A DNA stretch of 64,000 nucleotides from Echiichthys vipera (GCA_963691815.1 OY829655.1:30368771-30432770), one strand, 5' to 3'. Positions 34,626-47,021 are shown, counted from the first letter of the stretch. The notes: generated by a model from the sequence alone, not told the origin. Numbers and translations: made by a program.

Positions 34626-35405
34626 GGGGCCTCCTGAGTGACAGCTAACCGCTGGCCCTCACTTCGCCTTGGAGGCTAGTTATCAGAATTAGCATGCTAA
34701 CTCCATCATCTTATACCTGGACAGTGTGATTTGTAAGGATGTGTAGTGCAAGTTTCCTGTATTTACAACTAATTTGTATGTTACAAACATAAACTGTATG
34801 TCATAAAACAAATTAGAAGGTGTTGTTGACGCAAATGTCACAACGTGTTAGCTCTGTTATGGGCGTTCAGACCGGACATGATCGAGTATCGTGTCGCTCG
34901 ATCATATTTGGACCACGATGGTTTAAATATGATCAAGCAACATGTTTGGAGTGATGAGGCATTTAGCGAGCAGCCGCCTTGGTCGGCCGGCTTGGACTGC
35001 AGCTATACCCTACTCTGCTGTTGGACTGAATGAGTAGGTATGCTAGTGCTAACCAGGGATTTGAACGCTTCCGAAAGAACAGTATGTGTGTGGCTCTTAA
35101 AATAGACGTTGTGTCGTAGTGAGACCAGACTGTCAGTGATCTAACCTCTGAAGCCATACAGGGTGCTGCCTCTTGAGCACACAGCGGGTCTCCTCGTAGA
35201 TCAGACTGGGACACGCTTCACTCTGCAATGACGCCTTTCTTAGATCATATATCATAAACGCTGGCTGCCTGCATTTGACTCTTGGAGCGCTAACTTCAGC
35301 CCCTGGCCAACGTCATATTAATTCTCCCTTTTTGGAAAGAGAAAATGAGGCGGAGTCAAAGTCTGACAATATGGCGACTCCCGTGGAGGATTGGGTCGAC
35401 CTCCA
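34608..35405. repeat. ATTAGGGGCG family, copy 2, split
   Basis: Outer parts 34,608-34,680 and 35,300-35,390 match the two halves of the repeat at 4930-5115. The 600 bp between them has no match there and no recognised coding content, which suggests a later insertion or a longer original element. Confidence 0.5.
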
Positions 35406-36980
35406 CTTTATATACAATCTATGGTCCACACTTATTCATAGATAACAGGTATGTCTCATGCACTTGCATCCTCAAGCAGACATGACTTCGTCTCTTCCAT
35501 TGGCAACTTCTATTCACCTCAGTCCGTTTTACAACAAGAAAGAAAACTGGCACCTCAGCACAACACAAGGGCCGTAATACACACTATCTCCACTGTTTTT
35601 CTACGCTCCACCGCGCAGATTAATGACATCACTCCTGAACTTAGTGACCTTAATCAGGATAATATTTGGCATCTTAACAAAATCAAACTATGACGAAAAA
35701 CAAAGAATAGCTTCTGTTTAAAGAGATTAACTCTATTTCAGCGTACTGTAATTTAAATAATTAATATGCCAATTCCCAAATAATTCTAGGTCGCAACACT
35801 TTGTTGACACCTTAGCAGTGCCAGGACTTCAAAGGCCGCCATCCGCCCAAAGCTCCCATACACACAGTTAGGCACACACAGTGAGCGTCTCTCATTTCCC
35901 AGGAGCCTCCTGTTTTCTGGCCTGTTGAGCTAAAACACATTTATTTCAGTTTTGTAGTTAAATGAGGACTTTTTTGGATAACTCATCATTTCAACTTCAT
36001 GAATCAGCTGTTCCTCGTCCATTGCAGCTTTCAACGCGCACAAAATATATAAATATAAATAGGGCATTCGACAAAAGTTGAGCTGCTTCACTTTCAGCCA
36101 GTTAGAACAATCAAAATAACAATCCTATCAATTCCAATCAGGTCTTTGTCAACCGACGTTGACAGTGCTCGGACCCCAATATGATAAACTCTCAAAATGT
36201 ACATATATTAGCAAAGGTTTAGCTTTCTGCTAAACCTTTGCACTTTTAACGTCCGCACTGTTTTTATTATTGTCTCTCTTTGTCTTTCTGTAATGCATTT
36301 TAATTCATGACATTGAGTCTGCCTTGTGTATGAAAAGTGCTATACAAATAAAGTTGCCTTGCCATATATGTTATGTTGCTTCAATGTTTCCTTTTGCAGG
36401 TTAAAGGCATCTATAAGAACAATAAACAACAAAACAAACAAAAAGCCTAATTTTTTTATTTAAAAAAGGCAGTTTTACAGTCACTTTATTGATTTAAATA
36501 TGTAGATTGTTAAAGTGTTACGTTGAGTGTACTTATTCTTCTTTATTATATATTATATTATATTGTTAAAGTGTTCGTCAACAGGCTGGAGTTGTGTTTA
36601 CGTGTTTAATGATCTCAGAGGGCAAAAGAGATAATGACCTGTTGACCACCTCTGACATGATTACCCTGATAATTACTTCACTTCACTTCACCTAAAACAA
36701 GCCGTCAAAGTAAAAGTGTTTTCTAATTATACGGCATGTTGGATCAGTTTGACCGTTGTTTTGAACACAGATGTCCCCTGAGGCCGGCTCACTGTGACCA
36801 CTGGGTCATAATTAGCTGTTTGCAGAGTGGCTGTAGTCGGGCCGGGCCCCTGAGGACGAGTCTGTTTTTCACCACGGTGGAGGCTGCACCGCTAATGACA
36901 CTCATTACAGTGTCCTTACATCAGCTGTGGGCTTCTGTAGAGGACATATTGGTGTTATCTAAGTAGATTGCATCATATTA
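35406..36980. other. Spacer, mostly unassigned
   Basis: AT-rich, no OR fragment or exon seen. At 36,190-36,365 there is a LINE-like 3' end reading CTATACAAATAAAGTTGCCT on the plus strand. Confidence 0.5.
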
Positions 36981-36983
36981 ATT

Positions 36984-37084
<101 letters not shown>

Positions 37085-37329
37085 CTTTAATCACTTCAGA
37101 GCACTTTCTTGTTACTTTGTCACTTTGTTATTTGACCTCTTTGACCTCCTATAAGAAGGACGGTGCATTGCGGCCACTGTTGTTAAAAAAAGGTAAGAAA
37201 ATAATATAATAAAACTTCCCAGATGAAAGTTTTAAACACATGACAAAAAAAAAACAACAGATTTGCGAGAAGTATATTGGAAAAATTGTGTTTTTGTTTA
37301 GGAACCACATTGGTTCACTTTGGTCGGAT

Positions 37330-37728
37330 CTAGGGATCGACAGATATGGATTTTCTAAGGCCGATGCCGATTTATTTTCCCATCAGCCTTAGCCGCTGAC
37401 CGACACAAACTGCTGATTTTCTTGAGCCGATATTTGGAGCCAATACTGCTTTTGCTCCCTCAATTTACATCATAAAAATGACACAACGAGGAAAACAAAT
37501 GTTACGAATCTCAATTTTAAAAAAAGGAACAATTATTGAACTTTAAAAAGGCGTCTGTGTGGCTGGAGACGCCTTTTTTAAGTTCAATAAATGTTCCTTT
37601 TTTAAAAATTGAGACTCGTAACATTTGTTTTTATTCTCTGTAAATAATGCCGGGAAAAAACTATCTGCATACATTGCAGCCCGCAACGACACTGATTCAC
37701 GTAAAGAGATGTATCGGTCTATCACTAG
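37330..37728. mobile_element. Non-autonomous DNA element with long internal palindrome
   Basis: Outer ends CTAGGGATCGACAGATATGG (37,330) and the reverse complement of 37,709-37,728 agree at about 16 of 20 positions. Inside, 37,496-37,556 and 37,567-37,627 form an imperfect inverted repeat of about 60 bp with a 10-bp loop (AGGCGTCT...AGACGCCT). It looks like a MITE. The superfamily is not certain because no clear target duplication was found. Confidence 0.55.
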
Positions 37729-37729
37729 T

Positions 37730-38557
37730 TGGATCAACCCCATCAATCCACAGACACCGCTGATGTGTGTCTCATGTCTGCACTGGGTGACCAAATCAAA
37801 TCATACTTTGCAATAGAAATTTTAAAAAGTAGTACGATTTCACCTGACACAACAACCTTGTGATGTGCTTCTGTATTTGACTGGATTAAATAGAGGGTAA
37901 TACAAAACCACAGCTAGCTGAAGGGAAAATTATGAATGAATAATGAAACTATAAAACGATAGAATAAAATTGACTTTTGAAAAACTGTCAAATTGGTCAT
38001 TAACTTGACTTTATTGATCAACGGTCACATAGTATTGTAAGCAAAACATAGTAAAGCCATCCATCCTAAGGAGTGGCGTGCAGCTGAAAAGCCCCCGGGG
38101 AGCAACTTGGGGATCAGTGTGTTCCTAAAGGACACTTAAGTTATCAAATCAAGCTTTTGTGTTCAAGGTTTACGAGTTTAAAACATTAGCAAACACCATT
38201 AATTATCTCAAAGTCTTGATTTTTCAACATTTAAAATGTTAATTATGATATGAATATCGACGAAAAAGACCGTAACTCTCTAAAATCGTATTGAATTGTA
38301 AACATAATGTTGTAAACATAGCAATTCTTTGTTGTTTTTTTAAATTATTTAGTATTTAATTATTTATATCAATAAATGGTTACATTATTTCCAGTCATTT
38401 ATAAACGTAAATATCTTGAGCTCAAACTTCACCTTTGACCCTCGCTCAAAAGTTAAGGTACGTTGTCCGCACAATTATGAGTCATACCAAGGCAAAAGGC
38501 CTTTCCTTACATTAAGAAATATATTGTTTGATAATTACGGATTCATTTATCAATAGT
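37730..38557. other. Spacer without recognised feature
   Basis: AT-rich DNA; no coding exon, OR fragment or named repeat recognised. Confidence 0.5.
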
Positions 38558-38975
38558 TGTTTCATGTTATCGATCGATGGTCGATTAATTGATAAGCGGT
38601 AATTCTTCTGAGAAGCTGAATTTCCTACTGAATAAATTAACTGAATAGACCTTTTTAATGGAATTCCGTTACTAGGCAACAGCCTTGGTCCTTGTTAACT
38701 TCCTGTCAGCTGATGTTGTTCACATTCACTGCAACAGGAATCAGACTTGGACACATTTAGAATGTTTGTGTTTACAACTTTGAAAAGGTCTATATGTAAC
38801 ATAAATACCATGTTATCTTTCTTTATGATAAAGAAAAAGGCAAATCATTTTCCTTAATCACTCACTTGAGGACAGGGAATAACATTTTGGATGCATATCA
38901 AACATATTCTGAATGTAAATATCCAAATATTACACAGGCTACTTAACATGGAAATATATTAGGCATTCTCTCATC
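38558..38975. repeat. 415-bp repeat, partner at 56,563-56,969
   Basis: From TATCGATCGATGGTCGATTA to TTAGGCATTCT the two segments agree almost throughout (estimated 96-98% by eye), in the same orientation. No open frame. It could be a mobile element or part of an old block duplication linking the two ends of the plus-strand OR cluster. Confidence 0.8.
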
Positions 38976-38995
38976 TGCGACATTGGAAACATTTA

Positions 38996-39597
38996 TCTCA
39001 TCTCATCTCATCTCATCAAAGCAGCAGCTTTAGCAGGGGACCCCAAACTTCCCTTTCCCGGGCCACATTAACCAGCTCTAACTGGGGGATCCTGAGGCGT
39101 TCCCAGGCCAGTGTGGAGATCTAATCTCTCCACCTGGTCCTGGGTCTTCCCAGAGGCCTCCTCCCAGCTGGACATGCCTGGAACACCTCCCTAGGGAGGC
39201 GCCCAGGGTTCATCCTTACCAGATGATCCTGAACCACCTCAACTGGCTCCTTTCAACGCAAAGGAGCAGCGGCTCTACTCCAAGTTCCTCACGGATGCTG
39301 AACTTCTCCCCCTCTCTCTAAGGGAGCCTCCAGCCCCCCTCCTGAGGAAACACATTTCAGACGCTTGTACCCGCGACCTGGTTCTTTGGGTCCTGACCCA
39401 GCTTTCATGACCACAGGTGAGGGTAGGAACAAAGTTTGACCGGTAGATCCAGAGCTTTGTCTTCCTCAGCTCTCTTTTCGTCACAACGGTGCGGTAGAGC
39501 GACTGCAGCACCGCCCCCCCTGCTCCGATTCTCCGGCCAAACTCCCGCTCCATCGTCCCCTCACTCGTGAACAAGATCCTGAGGTACTTGTGTTAGC
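38996..39597 (-). mobile_element. RTE-type (Rex3-like) LINE 3' fragment, copy 1
   Basis: The minus strand encodes a reverse-transcriptase C-terminal region: MEREFGRRIGAGGAVLQSLY, VVTKRELRKTKLWIYRS, ESWVRTQRTRSRVQASEM. On the plus strand the fragment starts with a TCATC tandem, the (GATGA)n tail of the element. It is 5'-truncated. The same fragment occurs at 45,488-46,071. Confidence 0.75.
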
Positions 39598-39694
39598 CAC
39601 GATGTAGCCTACGGTACTCACAGAGGTAAAGCAACAAGTACGCCTAGCTTCAAACGCGCCCTCACGTGGACTGGCGGGGAATTACGGGTTCAAA

Positions 39695-40072
39695 ACGCAA
39701 TTTTATAGGGCACAGTGCTGGCCCCTCTTCTCTTCATCCTGTACACCTCCAACTTGATTTTGGGAGGTCCAGACCAAGAACCCGACCAGTCCTGTTAGAG
39801 GAAGCTGAGGTGGAGGCTGTGGACTCATACAAATACCTTGGGCTGTGGCTGGACTGGACAGAACAAACCAGCCACTTGTACAGGAAGACACAAAGGAGGC
39901 TGTACTTCCTGAGGAGACTGTGGTCCTTCAACATCTGCAGCAAACTGCTGTGGATGTTTTACCAGTATTTTTCTTTATACCTCCCCTGTGTTTTTTAAGC
40001 TGCTGGAAATTCAATTTCCTTGCAGGAGTTCATCCCAAAGGATCAATAAAGAGAAGTCTAAGTCTAAGTCAT
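39695..40072 (+). mobile_element. L2-type LINE 3' fragment
   Basis: Plus-strand reading AEVEAVDSYKYLGLWLDWTE, then LYRKTQRRLYFLRRLWSFNI, is a typical late reverse-transcriptase segment. It is followed by a 3' end GGATCAATAAAGAGAAG and a short TCTAAG tandem. Heavily 5'-truncated. Confidence 0.7.
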
Positions 40073-41275
40073 GATAATTCGATATTGCAGAGGTTTACAT
40101 AGACACATAAATGCCATAAGACATGGCTGTCAACAGTAAGAATATACAAAAGTGTAATAATGAACTGCTTGAAAACACAGCCTGAATAAGTTAGAATCTG
40201 TTTTTCTGATAAAAAAAATGTATCAAAAGTTTTGGGTAGATAACAGTGCTGAAAAGAACAGAGTTGATCAACAAGGCTGCAATGAAAATGTTCAAATTAC
40301 TGCAAATTATTAGAAAATGCGCTGCAAACAAGATCAGTAAAATAAAGATATCTGTATCTTTTCACTGCAACAGGCCCACCCATTGTTATGAAGGTTATAT
40401 TGAAGTCAGAATCCATCAAGGCTCAAAATCGAAATCCCACATCATCAGAAATGCAGACGGGTTATATAACCGGCACTCGTCAATGATAAAAAAACTGAAA
40501 AAACAAGTCTCTTTGAAGATTGCAGTAACATATGAACTATATTGAACCTGCGTATATTGCTTTCTCGTTCGCAGATATAAAAATATACATTGAGTGTTTT
40601 CGTCTGTGGGTTTTCTAAGTTTTTATTGGGCTTCTTTTCCATGCAGGGATCTTATTAAACTCTCCACTAACATAAACAACTTCAGCAGACTCGGGGGTCA
40701 TGAGCCAATAGAAGCACAACAATGTTGGCGAAATATCTTAAAGACCGATAACCAAATCTATTGCCAACCAAAAGATTTTCTAGTCAGTCCAGGAGGATTA
40801 TACAATGATCCATGGCATCAAAAGCTGCACTAAGATCCAATAATAGAAGCGGTGAGGTGGAATCCAGATCTATAGTAAGCAGGAGACTGCATTATAAGAT
40901 GCATATTTGCAAATGATGATAAAGTCTTATCAAGAAGGTCGAACAATACCTGTGGGTTCAGTCCGCGTTTGATGATGTTCACAATAAGTTTTAGTTTCAT
41001 TTGTAGATTTTGGACATTACTTCCGTGATGAACATAGAAATGTGCTGTTTATCATTACCTGTAGGATATAAAACTGCACTATATGAACTTGTACAGTGTA
41101 AACTAAAGTTGAACTTCAGCTAGAGTCTCTGTGTGTTGTACTGTGCTTTGTGCTAAAGCAGGTCAATGAATGGGGCCTTGTACCAATCCTGCAACGGCTC
41201 TAAATGCAAAGTGGTGAAACTGTTGTGTAAGTAGACACAAACAAAAGTTAAGAAAACACACACCCACGTGAAGAG
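40073..41275. other. Spacer before the first plus-strand OR
   Basis: An open frame at 40,246-40,545 resembles no known family and has no support. Bases 40,690-40,990 (CATGGCATCAAAAGCTGCAC...) have the look of a dispersed fish repeat. The last 200 bp before 41,275 are similar to 46,815-47,020 and 55,050-55,210 as part of OR-linked duplication. Confidence 0.45.
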
Positions 41276-41277
41276 AG

Positions 41278-41467
41278 TTACAGTCAACACCTAAGGGTTC
41301 AGGCCTCCAGAGTTTGATCAAGTTCTTCACTTGATAACAGTTGTAACGGGACGCGTTAATGAGATCCATGGAGGGTGAAGAGATGTCATAAAATATTTCA
41401 TCTGACTCAAAACAGTTCACTTTCTGATCTCTGAAGATGAACACATCAAGTGAGGCTTAAGGTCAGG
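41278..41467 (+). promoter_or_regulatory. Conserved OR 5' module, upstream of 41,613 gene
   Basis: Contains GGGTTCAGGCCTCCAGAGTT and TTAATGAGATCCATGGAGG (41,356-41,374), 257 bp before the ATG. The block ends at a likely donor (GTCAG then GTATCT). TAATGA matches the homeodomain (Lhx2/Emx2-type) core known from OR promoters. Functional role is inferred from conservation at all five plus-strand ORs. Confidence 0.55.
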
Positions 41468-41612
41468 TATCTGTATGTGAACGAGAAAATCAAATACATG
41501 TTCTACGTTAATGCATCTTGACACTAAGACTTATTTTCTCACTTTATTAATCAATGCTTGTTAGACAGTCTGCCTGTCTTATTAATTAATAGTTTAATTT
41601 GTGACACTTTTC

Positions 41613-42527
41613 ATGGATGATGAATTAAACACAACATATATAACTCTTGGTGGGTATGTGGAGATGGGCAGATACAGGTATTTTTATTTTTTTATTATGT
41701 TTACAGTATATATTCTTACCATCTGCTTTAATGTGACCATTGTGTATCTTATTTGGATACACAAGAACCTCCATGAGCCTATGTACATTTTTATTGCAGC
41801 TTTGCTAATGAACTCTATTGTTTACAACACTGCTATGTATCCAAATTTGTTAATTAACTTTTTATATGAAAAACCTATCATATCATATTCAGCCTGTTTC
41901 TTTCAATTATTTGTATTTTACTCCTTAAGTGCTGCAGATTTTTTACTGTTGTCAGCCATGGCCTATGACAGGTTTGTGTCTATATGCAAACCCCTACAAT
42001 ATCCAACCATCATGACAAAAACTACTGTAAGTAGTATCCTGGTGTTTGCTTGGCTTGTGCCTGCTTGTCAAATAACAGCAGCCGTAATACTGAATAGTGA
42101 TAGAAAACTCTGTCATTTCACTTTAAATGCAATTTTTTGTAACAATTCAGTTTACAGTCTCTTCTGTGTGGTTTCAAGAGCACAGGTTATACTTGATATG
42201 TTTGCTTTGGTAAGCATGGCAGCCTTTCCTTTGCTCTTTATATTTTTTACATACACCAGGATACTTTTAATAACCTATCGAAGTAGTAGAGAAGTCAGGT
42301 CAAAAGCTGCACAGACCTGTTTACCCCACCTGATAGTTCTGATTGTCTTTTCCTGTTTGTGTGCATATGATATAATTGTAATTCAACTCGGATCCAATTT
42401 ACATTTCATAATGACTTTACAAGCATTTTTGTATTATCCTCTGTTCAACCCAATTATATACGGACTGAAAATGAAAGAAATCTCTAAACATCTGAAGAGG
42501 TTGCTTTGTCAGACCAAAGAGCTCTAA
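41613..42527 (+). CDS. Olfactory receptor, plus-strand cluster gene A
   Basis: Intact 304-aa teleost OR starting at the ATG at 41,613 (MDDELNTTY, with sequon NTT). The open frame extends 12 bases upstream only through a GTG. Motifs: NLHEPMYIFI, SACFFQ at the TM3 cysteine, MAYDRFVSIC (116-125), the loop-2 cysteines in LCHFTLNAIFC, KAAQTCLPH (231-239), and LFNPIIYGL before KMKEISKHLKRL. It shares subfamily with genes B-E and is only distantly similar to the minus-strand array. The copy-specific region is TM4 to TM5 (QITAAVILNSDRKLC). A probable non-coding leader exon ends near 41,466. Expected in olfactory neuron cilia; ligand unknown. Confidence 0.95.
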   Translation: MDDELNTTYITLGGYVEMGRYRYFYFFIMFTVYILTICFNVTIVYLIWIHKNLHEPMYIFIAALLMNSIVYNTAMYPNLLINFLYEKPIISYSACFFQLFVFYSLSAADFLLLSAMAYDRFVSICKPLQYPTIMTKTTVSSILVFAWLVPACQITAAVILNSDRKLCHFTLNAIFCNNSVYSLFCVVSRAQVILDMFALVSMAAFPLLFIFFTYTRILLITYRSSREVRSKAAQTCLPHLIVLIVFSCLCAYDIIVIQLGSNLHFIMTLQAFLYYPLFNPIIYGLKMKEISKHLKRLLCQTKEL

Positions 42528-43600
42528 TGTATTTAAAGTGATGTTTTAATAATTGTGATGTTAGAGATGATAATGTGCATTCATTTCTTCTTTAATCCAA
42601 AGGCAGAGATTGTATTTAAAATGGGATACTTTTTTTGTCACACTTTGAGAGTCTAAAGGAAACTACACACTGACTGAGGGCACTTGATTGTAGTTGGAGA
42701 TCTGCCTTTATTTTTGTCCTATTTACTTATTTTTGCTTACACAAATGTTGATTACCTCATCGGACGGTTCATGCATACTGAATTAGTGGATTCTGAACCA
42801 TCTAGCATGTGCAAAATATGTATGGGCCTGTGCTTTGGAAGAATGTAGAGGCATTTGTTTTCTGATATGTTGTATTATGAATACATCAGCTGCCAAGGGG
42901 TGTTCAGGGAGGGAGGGTGGGCGGGGGTAACTTTGTTGTTATGTTTAATATATTGTGTTATAAACAAAACAAAAAACAAAAATGAGGGAAATGTAATGCA
43001 TTATGTCAGCTGTATTGTACCCTTCCTTCGATAAAAAATATTCAACAAAACAATTGAAAGAATATTAAGGCAGCGGTGTGAATGTTTGGATCTTTGAAGG
43101 TATTTCATGTTGGGATATATTTTCATGCTTTAGAAAAATCCTCTATTCGTCATGGAAACAGTAAAGAGTATCTTAAGTTTGAACAATGCAATGACTTAAT
43201 CTTCAACAGAGAGGTCACGGCTCTATTACTGACCTAGGTATATGCATGCAACCACTAAGCATCATAGTCACAAGTAGAAAAGCTACAAGTATATACACCC
43301 CTTTATGCATAAGCCACTAAGCAATAAAACTGAATGTGAGCATGGGGTAGTTTTGGAAGCTATGACATTTACAGAAAATGCAGGGTCTGGGGTAAGTCTA
43401 GCCTTTATGAGAAGAAGACTTTGGGGTTAGTAATAAGCCCTGGTTGAAAATGTTTGATGAATAAACTGATGCTTGAGTTTGCAAGAAGAGACTGAAATAT
43501 TATTCCAGACTGATATTGAGTAGCTGCTGCTGGGAGCTGAATGGCATTTCTACAAACGGTTTCCACACAAAGATGGTCATAGGAAGCCTTAATTACAAGT
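42528..43600. other. Spacer 3' of OR gene A
   Basis: No gene seen. The stretch 43,380-43,480 (AGCCTTTATGAGAAG...GGTTAGTAATAAGCCCTGG) recurs at 49,150-49,240 after OR gene B, so the OR duplications carried several kb of 3' flank. Confidence 0.6.
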
Positions 43601-43615
43601 GACTGAAGAATGCAT

Positions 43616-43790
43616 GTATGGGCACACCCACACTTGGCGTCAGTAACATGTCCAAGCATGATTCATGGCTAAAGTGTAGTTCGTTTGACCATTGTGAGTG
43701 CAACCGTACCGTGTCTAGGCATGGCATGCTTACCAGCCCTGGCCTAGTTGAGAGAGGTGGGCTTCGGCATGAGACGATTGCTGGCAAACC
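43616..43790. repeat. Harbinger-like end fragment, related to 50,560-50,700
   Basis: GTAGTTCGTTTGACCATTGT and GAGTGCAACCGTACCGTG match the left part of the element at 50,560. The internal and right parts are absent. Confidence 0.5.
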
Positions 43791-43909
43791 CAACCATACA
43801 TTCCCGCAACCATCACACACTGCATGCATGATGCAAGGCATTATTTTCTGCATCAGCCATTGGGCACTGCAAATTATGGGTTTAAATTTTTGTATCTGAC
43901 TTAATATGG

Positions 43910-44800
43910 GTGTATAGATGTCTTCAGGTCTGGACTCTCATACAGAATCGGATATCTGGGGCAGAATGGACAATGTAAAGTCATGTTACAACAGTTTACG
44001 GTGTCATGGAAAAACATACAACACCCTTACCATAGCAACCCAGTTCCAGTAAAACATAAATGCTTTATAATTTCCCATCATGAAGGTCTTGTGATTCTGC
44101 TGACCACATTTGAGATTCATCGGTTGAATTCTTTAGGAGAAGTTATGAAAAACACCATACCTGCATAAAATGGCGGGTAGTCACATGAATTATGACATCA
44201 TCGTTTGAAGTATTGACTATTCCTTCACAATTTAGCGTCACATTAGTGTGAGGATTATACCCAGAAAATATGAAATTAATCCGATAATCTTTCTAGGAGG
44301 TGTTCGACAAAGTTGACACAATTCAAAATGGCTGACTTCCTGTTGGGCGGAACTAATGAAAGCTAATGGGAAATATGTCTAAAATTCTTAAAGCTATGTG
44401 GGTATCAAACTTCATGAATATCAGAGCAACTTTGTTTTAACTCGGGCCTTCCAGACGTGAGGGGGCGCTATGGAGCCAGCTAAACACACATGGGCCAAAT
44501 CGCTGTATATTTTCGCAATGTTTAAGGGTTTTATTTGTCTGCCAAGTTTGTCCCCCCTAGGGTATAACAAGTGTGCTGAAAATGCGTTCAAGTGCTCAAA
44601 TTAACTAGGGGGCGCTATATACCGGACGTGCAACATCCAAATCACATTATAACATCTAATCAAAAACATAGTTGGTTTGGACAAGCATCCACAGTTTCAT
44701 GCATTTTATGTGCATCCCAAAGGCCTCAAACGTGTGTTTGTAAAATAATAATGAAGGCACAAAATCCAAGATGGCCGACGTTCTGTTAGGTGAAGAAAAT
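43910..44800. repeat. GGCGCTAT-family repeat, several segments
   Basis: Contains ATGTCTTCAGGTCTGGACTC, GGGGCGCTATGGAGCC, CAAAATGGCTGACTTCCTGT and AGGGGGCGCTATATACCGG. The same building blocks occur at 8040-9005, 34,260-34,625 and 46,190-46,815, and as a short end in each minus-strand OR unit. Confidence 0.65.
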
Positions 44801-44859
44801 TCAAAAAATGTTGTGCGCATACACTGCTCCAGTCTTTGAGTTTGAAGTTCTACCCTCTA

Positions 44860-46205
44860 CAGTGAGGTTACTTTCGCTAGTTTTCGTGTTTCTTTTCGTG
44901 CTGTTTTTATCAATGCTGCTTCCAACGGGACACACTGCCTTTGTTTACTCCGGAGAAAAGCCGATCGTGCTAATGCCTGCGGCATAGCGGCCAGAACAGC
45001 TGATATTCCAGCCGGACTCTGGAGAAAAACCCACCGGGAATGCAGAGGTGGGAAGCAACGTCGGGACAATAGAGGAGTGTCGAGACGGTACAGGCTTATG
45101 GAGAGGAGAAGATTTAAGTTGTGTCTCCCCTCTGTTGTTATTGGGGATGTACGGTCTCTCTACAACAAAATGGATGAACTGATACCGCTAACAAAGAGCC
45201 ACTAGGAGTACCATGCGTGCAGTCTGATGTGTTTCACAGAGACACACTGGCCCAGAAGAGGAGCATCTTCAGCAGAAGACTCCTCGCACCAAGATGAACC
45301 ACAGCGCAACAGGAAATCTTTCCTGCCTGTGGTCATTTAAGTATACAACGCACCCCCTCTCTGTAATATGGACTCAATCATAAACAATCTGTTCTTTGCA
45401 CATTTTTACGGTACTTTGTACATATTACATTATAAATTGATATTATATATATATACATTTATATACAGTATATACTATTTTATATTTCTCATCTCATCTC
45501 ATCTTCAACTGCTTATCAGGGGTCAGGTCGTGGGGGCAGCAACTCCAGCAGGGGACCCCAAACTTCCCTTTCCCGGGCCACATTAACCAGCTCTAACTGG
45601 GGGATCCTGAGGCGTTCCCATGCCAGTGTGGAGATCTAATCTCTCCACCTAGTCCTGGGTCTTCCCCGAGGCCTCCTCCCAGCTGGACATGCCTGGAACA
45701 CCTCCCTAGGGAGGCGCCCAGGGTTCATCCTTACCAGATGATCCTGAACCACCTCAACTGGCTCCTTTCAACGCAAAGGAGCAGCGGCTCTACTCCGAGT
45801 TCCTCACGGATGCTGAACTTCTCCCCCTCTCTCTAAGGGAGACTCCAGCCCCCCTCCTGAGGAAACACATTTCACACGCTTGGACCTGGACCTGGTTCTT
45901 TGCGTCCTGACCCAGCTTTCATGACCACAGGTGAGGGTAGGAACCAAGATTGACCAGTAGATCGAGAGTTTTGCCTTCCTCAGCTCTCTTTTCGTCACAA
46001 CGGTGCGGTACAGCGACTGCAACCCTGCCCCCGCTGCTCCGATTCTCCGGTCAAACTCACGCTCCATCGTGTTTTATATTTGTTTTTTCAAATATATAGT
46101 ATATTGTATGTATATATTGTTGTTGTTAATATGTTGTTTGTATAGCTGAGTTTGCACCGAAAATGGTTTCCCCCTGGAATTATTAGAGTATTTCTGATTC
46201 TGAAT
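44860..46205 (+). mobile_element. L2-type LINE remnant, interrupted by a younger LINE
   Basis: Around 45,140-45,235 the plus strand encodes a degenerate endonuclease start (VRSLYNKMDEL, then CFTETHWP). The middle of ORF2 is deleted. The 3' region resumes at 45,330 and ends at about 46,205 with TATTTCTGATTCTGAATA. The RTE fragment at 45,488-46,071 sits inside it. Confidence 0.65.
45488..46071 (-). mobile_element. RTE-type (Rex3-like) LINE fragment, copy 2, with target duplication
   Basis: Homologous to 38,996-39,597, minus strand (MEREFDRRIGAAGAGLQSLY). Flanked by a perfect 10-bp direct repeat TTTTATATTT at 45,478-45,487 and 46,072-46,081. That defines the insertion of 584 bp into the older LINE remnant. 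Confidence 0.85.
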
Positions 46206-46815
46206 ATGTTCTTCAAGATGAGAGCAATGATCTCACCAAATTTCGTGAACATCAAAATAACTTTTTCCCCAACAATGGCGTGCGTTTAGAGGCGCTATGG
46301 AGCCCGCTGACCACAGGCGAGCCCAATTACTACAGAGCTTTGCAATTTTTGCAACTTCTGACCTGTGTGCCAGTTTGAATTGAAGTTTTCGAGAACCTCG
46401 AACCCCACCAAGATGTGATGAAGTTTGACACATAAAGTTGACTTCCTGTTGTCAATAGGTGGCGCTATGACCATTACTCAATGACAGCATGTAGATGTCT
46501 TCAAGCCTGAAAGTTACCCAGCATGTAAAATTGGGAGCAGATTGGACAATGTCAAGTTGAGCTACCACAACTTCCTTTTTGAAGTTTTGGGCAGAATTCC
46601 GCGCAACGTCGCATCAAGAACGTTCCATTAATTCTCAAAAGCTTTGCAATTTAGCATCACAAAGGTCTTTAGATGCAACCTCCCAGTTTTGAAGTCACTC
46701 GGATTAATTATCAAGGAGGAGTTCATTAAAGTACAACACGTCCGACTTCCAGTTGGACTTTTTTGTCTCCATACTTTACATCTGCCTACCAAATTTCGTG
46801 CATCTACATCAAATT
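46206..46815 (-). repeat. GGCGCTAT-family repeat, reverse copy
   Basis: Reverse complement of much of 8140-9005 (for example ACCAAATTTCGTGCATCTAC and GGAGGAGTTCATTAAAGTAC), with an internal deletion. Confidence 0.7.
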
Positions 46816-47021
46816 GAATTACCTTGTACACTGTAAACTAAAGTTGAACTTCAGCTAGAGTATCTGTGTGTTGTACTGTGCTTAGGGCACAAGCAGGTCA
46901 ATGAATGGGGCCTTGTACCAATCCTGCAACAGCTCTAAATGCAAAGTGGTGAAACTGTTGTGTAAGTAGACACAGACAAAAGTTAAGAGAACACACACCC
47001 ACGTGAAGAGAGTTACAGTAA

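Noticed and set aside
40246..40545. 99-codon lysine-rich frame
   Set aside because: No recognisable domain, A-rich composition, and no splice or homology support; likely chance.
41601..41612. OR starts at GTG/TTG codons a few bases upstream of the ATG
   Set aside because: ATG at 41,613 (and 47,346, 51,496, 55,537, 62,418) begins MDDE or MYNT with the sequon directly behind; non-ATG starts are not expected here.
44857..45069. Open frames with Cys/Arg-rich peptides near 45 kb
   Set aside because: They overlap an L2-type LINE remnant and have no independent support.
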